This document shows, piece after piece, positions 19,553 through 31,849 of a stretch of DNA of 31,849 nt. Both the position numbers and the translations under genes were made by a program. Source of the DNA: Chloromonas sp. AAM2 (lineage: Eukaryota; Chlorophyta; Chlorophyceae; Chlamydomonadales; Chlamydomonadaceae); assembly GCA_004335635.1 (NCBI GenBank), contig QAXH01004476.1, positions 384-32,232 of the forward strand, given 5' to 3'. Position 1 is the first letter of the stretch. Each line of letters starts with the position of its first letter. Under the pieces are notes generated by a model. The model was not told the DNA's origin. It searched no databases and saw only the letters and a program-made list of their open reading frames with translations.

Positions 19553-20404
19553 GACGCAGTTTCACGCTTGCAGATGCCAGACTTACAGTGATGCCTGCTT
19601 CTCACTTCGCTCACCTGTGCTGTAAAATCCACCTTGGTCACAGCCACTGACTGGTAGGAACAGCAGAGAGACGGCTGCGGCTGGAAGGGACTGTGCTGGC
19701 ACCAGGCTGCGTTTTGAATGACGGGCATCTTGCTGGTAAGCATGCATACGAATGGCACCTGTACAGGTGTTGATTGTAGGTCGTTGCTGCTGCCCATTCA
19801 GGATTCGGTCATCCGCACACCTGACCAACTGTGCTGCCCTGCAGCGAGTCATTGTGCCATTGGACCAGCATCTTGGCTTGGGCATTGTGCATGGCAACGC
19901 TTTTGCGGCCGTCGCCTTATGGCAAGCAGACATCATGGAGAATCAACTTTGGCACGCCTGCATGACAATTACGTTGAGCCAATGCTAATTCTGGGGCAGG
20001 TCCTGATCTATTGTTGTCCCCAGAGCAAACGCGACAAGGCAGCTGCCCGGGACCAATGAGCGCACACAAGTTGGACTTGCCAACTAGCAAAAGTAACTGA
20101 CCGCTCAGAAAGCGCTCGTGAGATGGCATTTGAAGAGAAGGGTTCTAAGGCGTCGATACAGCTGCTTTCCACAATCAGTTGCCGATCCTGTTCGCGAGCC
20201 TTGCCGTTCGACCGGCCTTATCCAGCTACTGCCAATCTGCACTTAGAGCGCGCTTAGAGCGCCAACAGTGCGCAACAAGGTACACGGTTCGCTTGCGTCT
20301 TGCTGCATTAGACGGCGAGACGCGGCCTTTAATCAGGAGAACTGGACGTTCAAGGACCTTCCCTCGGCCCATTGCACATCGCCACTGATTCGGAGGACGA
20401 AGAG
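19553..20404. promoter_or_regulatory. Upstream region of the kinase gene
   Basis: This 850-bp stretch precedes the kinase start codon and should include its promoter and 5' UTR. No TATA box, RNA gene or further coding exon is evident on the plus strand. Possible upstream exons of the minus-strand candidate at 19169-19552 would also fall here. Confidence 0.4.
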
Positions 20405-27265
<6,861 letters not shown>

Positions 27266-28612
27266 TTGCAGTGATGTCAAGTACTCTGCGAATGACCACA
27301 AATCATCTATTGACTGAGTGATCACGTACAGACAAACCGGACCCCGTTGTCTACCGAGTGTCTACATGACCCAGACTGTGACAGACAGGAACCTGGGAAC
27401 CGTTTTGGTCTATTGATTGATAACTGGTGACGCTCTGCATTTTGTCAGGAAACAAAGACTTTGAATGGGCAAACAAACTCGCACTCTGGGCCATCACGTT
27501 GCCCTTAGTTATGTTGATTCTTGCTCCACTGGCCTGGCTGCACAAGCGTATTCGCCCCTGGTGTGATCAATATACACTTTTGGACTTGCTTGACATCGTG
27601 CTGCTGAAATGCAGAATTGAGTAGTGTTGTGTTGGCCGTAAACAAAAAGAAGCTGAAGCTGGGGTTGGATTCATCGGCCATGCTTGGTTGCTCCACAAGA
27701 ACCAGAGCTCTTTCCTTACAACCAGGGAACTTTAAATTCTGTCACAGATGAGCCCACATGTCCGGTGGGGTATGGAGACCATGTGCACCATGTGCCCATG
27801 TGTCCCCTGAAGTTGTCCCCTTTTGCTGGCCCATGGAATTTCATTCAAATGGAAATTGTCCCACAACTGGCAAACAACCTTTTTGTTTCACGGTGCTGGT
27901 GTAAGAAAGGGCATGCCTGTCAGCCAGTCCTTTCTTACAAGGGAGGAGTGAGTGCACACCAGGAAGTATGTCCTCAAACATCGACTGCTACAGCCTAGTC
28001 AAGGGGAATACAGCCGTGTTAGCAAGGCCTGGTGTGTACCTTGATCACCCCACGGTGCGCCTTCCTAAGCGCCTCGTTAGCAAAAAACAATGAAACCAAA
28101 TTCCTCTTTGCCAAAGGTCGTCACAACATGTCAAGATCAACGTACGACTGCTCTATATCATCAGTGGGTTGGCGTCATCACGTCATCAACTCGTCATTGG
28201 CCATGGCAGCACTTGACACACTCCACGCTGCTTGTTGCCTCTAACGCAGGTGCAGCCATGCTCTGGCGTCCAAGCACGCAATGGCATTCTGTGAATGAAT
28301 GAATGAATACCACAACTTCTCATGTGCATAAAGGTTGCTTGATTGGGCCAGTGGTTTGATCGTAGTCCAATCATGGTGGCATGTGATGATAGCGGCGCGA
28401 ATAGCCGTCTAACATGCCATATGGCAGAATTCCACCTGCAAGAGCTGCATGCGTATGCTGGCAAGCGCGACGAACAAAGCCTGCCAAAGGAGCCGCACGT
28501 GCCCACTACACCCGCACGTGCCAGAACCCTGCTCTAGCTTCGCGAGTCCGCCCTGGCTCGGTCTCTTTTCTCGTCCTCTCCACCTAAGGCAGCGTCTCGC
28601 TTCTCTAGCAAG
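27266..28612. other. Intergenic between the kinase and eL31
   Basis: The left end holds the kinase 3' UTR and the right end the eL31 promoter. A plus-strand frame at 27427-27624 encodes a hydrophobic stretch (LALWAITLPLVMLILAPLA) but has no supporting splice or homology evidence. At 28296-28308 there is a short GAAT-type repeat. Just before the eL31 intron, 28551-28590 is pyrimidine-rich (GGTCTCTTTTCTCGTCCTCT), as is common around transcription starts of ribosomal-protein genes. Confidence 0.45.
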
Positions 28613-28723
28613 GTGCGGTTCATTGTCTCTGAGAGCGACGTGCATGCCTTTCTGACGGCTGAACAAGGATCAGAGCTGCATTTACACGCTCGCATCCAAG
28701 CTTATTTGATATTCTTTGCGCAG
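28613..28723 (+). other. Probable 5' UTR intron of eL31
   Basis: A strong acceptor (TTCTTTGCGCAG) ends exactly at the A of the start codon. Upstream, AAG followed by GTGCGG at 28613 is a plausible donor, giving a 111-nt intron. The intron would put the pyrimidine-rich leader next to the ATG in mature mRNA. Confidence 0.5.
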
Positions 28724-29698
28724 ATGGCCAAGAAGAAGGAGGGCAGCTCCAAGGAGGTGGTGTCTCGCGAGTACACCATCAACCTGCACAAGAGGATCCA
28801 CAAGACCTCCTTCAAGGAGCGGGCGCCCAAGGCCATCAAGCAGATCCGCAGCTTTGCCAAGAAGGCTATGGGTACCAACGATGTGCGCCTTGACGTCAAG
28901 CTCAACAAGGCGGTCTGGATGCAGGGTATTAGGAACGTGCCTGTGCGCGTGCGCGTTGTCATCTCACGGAGGCGAAATGACGACGAGGACGCCAAGGTGC
29001 GAACGCAGTCAAGCAGCTGATTGCGCCCACAGGAAGTCCCAGTTCAATGGATGCATCAGCGGCACATGCAGCCATGCATGCATGCATGCATGGGAGCGAG
29101 GAACCGCGCAGAACAGCCAGCCAGGAAGAGTGAAGTGCTTGCAAAGTCGGCGTTTGCAATGAGCGAGTTCTGGTTCAGACATGCGGCAGAGGAATAGGTT
29201 GTACAGCACATGCACCATGCTTCTCAGCAGGGGCATGGATCATGAACATTATGTTTTTCGCTTGTATGAAGGGATCTTGTTCATCGCATCAGGTGCTCAT
29301 GGCAGGACAGTCGCTGGTCTCATGCACCATGTAGTGCACCAGCACATTCATACGCAACTCTCACACAGATTGGCAGTCATGTTGTGGCGCGTACAGTGTG
29401 TCGACGGGAAGCCACCAGTCATGCACTGAGAGGACAGTTGAGGGCGCCCTCGAACAGGACAAGGTGTACGCGCAGTCAGTCAGCTTCTACATGGGGCATG
29501 ACCCACAGGCTGTTTTCCACGCTGCAGATTGCTGAGGCCTTACATGCCAGGCAGTGGCAGTGCACCTGTGATACCATACGTGAACCATAGTGTGCGGCTT
29601 GTTTTTGTTCTGTGCAGGAGGAGATGTACTCTTTCGTGACCGTTGCTGACGACCAGACCACCAAGGGCAAGGGCACCACGCTTGTGCAGGACGCGTAG
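28724..29698 (+). CDS. RPL31: 60S ribosomal protein eL31
   Basis: Two coding exons, 28724-28996 and 29618-29698 (TAG at 29696-29698), join in phase 0 to 117 residues, close to the 119-125 usual for eL31. Recognisable segments are [70 protein letters not shown] and, after the intron, [20 protein letters not shown]. eL31 is a small basic protein of the large subunit near the peptide exit tunnel rim. The start is fixed by MAKKKEG, typical of the family. The 621-nt intron contains no snoRNA that I can identify. Confidence 0.97.
29073..29092. repeat. (CATG)5 microsatellite in the eL31 intron
   Basis: Five perfect CATG units occur in a row. The run is self-complementary, so it could form a short hairpin. 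No role is evident. Confidence 0.9.
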
Positions 29699-30422
29699 AC
29701 AGTCAGATGTAGAGCAAGGGCGTTCACAGCTCATGCTGGTTGCTTGCAAATTCATGCACAGCCTCGCCACCCGCACCAAAGGACAGCACTGGCGATGGAA
29801 AGCGCCAATGCATGGCAGCCAGTTGCCCTACGTTGCTAGACATGGTGCACGGTTTCAGGGCCAGGCATCTGCTATTGGTGCCTTTGAATAAGTGGTGTAT
29901 GTCTGCGGTGGCATGAGTGCATCATTTCACACACGGCACGCATGCAACGTATGTCATGGGTTGGAGCGCGCTCAACTATGCGTGACAAAGGTGCTGTGTC
30001 AAGTGCTGTTCAGCATTGGCGTCAACATGTAACAGGAAGCTGTCGCGTCGCTGACTGAGCAGAACAATCAAAGCAACTGCACCATCTGGAAGGGTGTGCA
30101 GGGGGATATTCAACAACGTTGGGTGAATGGCATGCGCGTTATGTTTCCGCATCATGCTTCCCGAACGTCTAATGCTGGGCACATTTCTGCACATACCACC
30201 TTCAGCTTGAGCACTGAATGTGGCAGTTTGCCAGGCAGGCTGGTACACCGTGTACCATGGTGCCATACTACAGCTCAAAAGCAGCATGATGTGCACACGG
30301 ATAACAGTGGTCAGAGTGGTAGTGATTCGATGGATCAGGCCACCAGGCGTAGCATTCAGCAGCGCTGCGACTGCTGGAGCGTTGAACCAAAGGCAAAAAC
30401 CAAGTGTCATTGCGGCTGTACT

Positions 30423-30501
30423 GGGGTCTCCATGGGGAAAATCAGCACGTGCAAGTGCCTTTCCGCCGGATACCAGACAAAAAAAATCCCATGGAGACCC
30501 C
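30423..30501. repeat. Inverted repeat with 14-bp arms
   Basis: GGGGTCTCCATGGG at 30423-30436 is the exact reverse complement of 30488-30501. The 51-nt loop ends in an A-rich run. It could be a small element end or a chance stem. Confidence 0.7.
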
Positions 30502-30802
30502 AACAGTGTACGTAACTGGCAGATAAATGAAGCTCCAACAAGACTTACAAGAGCAAGACTGTTTACAGCTTGTGAAGCTGGTCGACAAGAGGAGACAACA
30601 CCCTGTCACGCCAATCCAAAGACGGCGCACGCAATTTTCCTTGCCTGCTGGGTAATGTGTTCAGAATCAAATGCAGGGAAGTTGGGCAACCAATTGAGCA
30701 AACCTATTGTCATGCCCTCGCGGTTGACAAGAGTAAAAAAAATCAGCTGCGCACAAACCCGGGCTAATGACGCATTAACAGTAGCCAGGCAGGCCTGTGT
30801 GC

Positions 30803-30830
30803 TGTTATATGACATCTCTGTCATATAACA
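30803..30830. repeat. Perfect short hairpin with 12-bp arms and 4-nt loop
   Basis: TGTTATATGACA at 30803-30814 pairs exactly with 30819-30830 around the loop TCTC. It lies in the gene-free stretch. No T-run follows, so it is not a bacterial-type terminator. Confidence 0.75.
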
Positions 30831-31695
30831 AACAGCGTTACTCATGCTGGCCTGACAACATCACGTGATACCTCAATGGGCTCGACACAATGGCGTTGAC
30901 TACAGCCCCTGGCCTGGCTGAGTGAGCCAGGATTCAAATAGTGCAGCAGCCATGAAGTTAGCATGACGCCGGTCATTGAGTTGGCGTGACGTTAGTCAAC
31001 AAGTGGGCACGTTTGGTGCTACGACAGCGCATAATTGCCATGCACTGCAGAGTATGGTGTGAAGCACAACAACAATGAACAAAGCACAACCGTCATGCCG
31101 CGACTTGCACACTGTGTCCGTCAGCAAGCGCGCTCGGCGGTAGCACTTGGTCTGGTGGGTGTGCTGCAAAGCACAGCTGTCCTGCCACGTCCTGTACACT
31201 GCACAGCCTTGGGCGAGATGTTCAGATGTAGTTGGTCACGAATCAAACTGCTGGCGCAACACCTGCAAAGAAGCAGCAAGTAAGCACGTGCTGTTCATTG
31301 ATCTGATCAAGCAAGGCCTGCTGTTGTCTAGTAATGTTGTGCCAGATCACTGTCAGCATCAGAATGTTGTGGGATGCTACCACAGATTACTAGTGATGCT
31401 GTTATTCTTACCACGTACACCGCATGAATGCTATCTATCCTGAATGCACACTTTGTCCTACCACAAGAACCAAGCAACCATTGGCAGCCCTGGCCACGTA
31501 GCATGACCATCAGCCGATCTTGCGGGTAACTTTTCGGCAACTGCCTTGCCAAGTGCTACCTAGGACAAGATGCAATCCAATGTATTGTTGCCTGCTGAAT
31601 GAGGGCGCGGAGAGAAGCGGATACTAATGGACTGGTGGCAGAAATGTAACACAGTACTGAACGGACAACCTGAAACAACCAGGATCCAAGCGCAC

Positions 31696-31773
31696 CATTT
31701 CTGCCTCAGTCTTCCAGCCGTGGACAGACGTCTGCCCCTTCTGCCGTTTCAACTTCTCTTTGTCTTTCCGGTC
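31696..31773 (-). CDS. Candidate internal exon of an unidentified gene at the right edge
   Basis: The minus strand has an acceptor CGCCTGCAG (AG at 31775-31774) and a donor GTGCGC at 31695, enclosing 26 codons. These begin DRKDKEKLKRQKGQT and end SVHGWKTEAEM. The charged, conserved-looking composition and matching phase-0 borders suggest a real exon. Earlier exons would lie beyond the right edge. No following exon could be identified with confidence to the left, so the gene model is incomplete and the family unrecognised. Confidence 0.4.
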
Positions 31774-31849
31774 CTGCAGGCGTAACAGAGATCCAATCCG
31801 GGTAGGTTTTGAAGGTGAAGCTTGCTGCATGCTCCCCATGATTCAGAAT

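Larger units (their letters stand above)
29699..31695. other. Downstream of eL31: no confident gene
   Basis: The left end should include the eL31 3' UTR. Frames of 175 residues (minus, 29976-30503) and 202 residues (plus, 30220-30828) overlap on opposite strands. Neither has recognisable motifs or splice structure. Two inverted repeats in this stretch are listed separately. Confidence 0.45.

Noticed and set aside
27427..27624. Small plus-strand frame with a membrane-segment-like stretch.
   Set aside because: No homology, no splice partners, and hydrophobic runs are common by chance; noted only in the intergenic entry.
29976..30828. Long opposing frames of 175 and 202 residues.
   Set aside because: They overlap on opposite strands, contain no recognisable motif, and have repeat-derived segments (the 14-bp inverted repeat).

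Overview
The window is nuclear DNA of a eukaryote, most likely a green alga (Chlorophyta). The reasons are intron-dense genes with GT-AG introns of about 75-700 bp, mid-range GC, no bacterial gene spacing, and a cGMP-dependent-type protein kinase whose kinase-domain insert I remember from green-algal homologues. The genus cannot be fixed from the sequence. There are no operons, so neighbouring genes should be read as separately transcribed. All gene models below were spliced by hand, and every junction keeps frame from start to stop.

Layout, left to right. (1) 1-2039 is gene-poor. It holds remnants of a virus- or Polinton-like helicase with a zinc-binding tail, partly duplicated in inverted orientation, then a 20-bp tandem array and a 4-N assembly gap. 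(2) 2040-8186, minus strand, is a 14-exon gene for a 537-residue coiled-coil protein with an N-terminal acylation-type sequence. (3) 8187-8571 is a short divergent promoter. (4) 8572-14786, plus strand, is NOP56, a C/D snoRNP core protein (16 exons, 498 residues), whose start codon appears to sit alone in the first coding exon. (5) 15528-18537 is a broken, kinase-less copy of the first nine exons of the next gene. One of its introns holds a 78-bp tandem repeat with an internal inversion. (6) 20405-27265, plus strand, is an apparently intact protein kinase with two cyclic-nucleotide-binding domains (22 exons, 713 residues). (7) 28724-29698, plus strand, is ribosomal protein eL31 (2 coding exons). 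(8) 29699-31849 has no confident gene, only palindromes and one well-formed orphan exon near the right edge on the minus strand.

Functional themes. NOP56 and eL31 belong to ribosome biogenesis and the ribosome. The kinase and its dead duplicate are a cyclic-nucleotide signalling locus. The most interesting structure is the kinase/pseudogene pair. The pseudogene carries two nonsense codons, a lost splice donor and an early stop, yet two exon-centred blocks of 104 and 102 bp are identical to the live gene while neighbouring exons differ greatly. That points to recent gene conversion. Both the kinase and the coiled-coil protein begin with Met-Gly sequences of the N-myristoylation type, so both may act at membranes.
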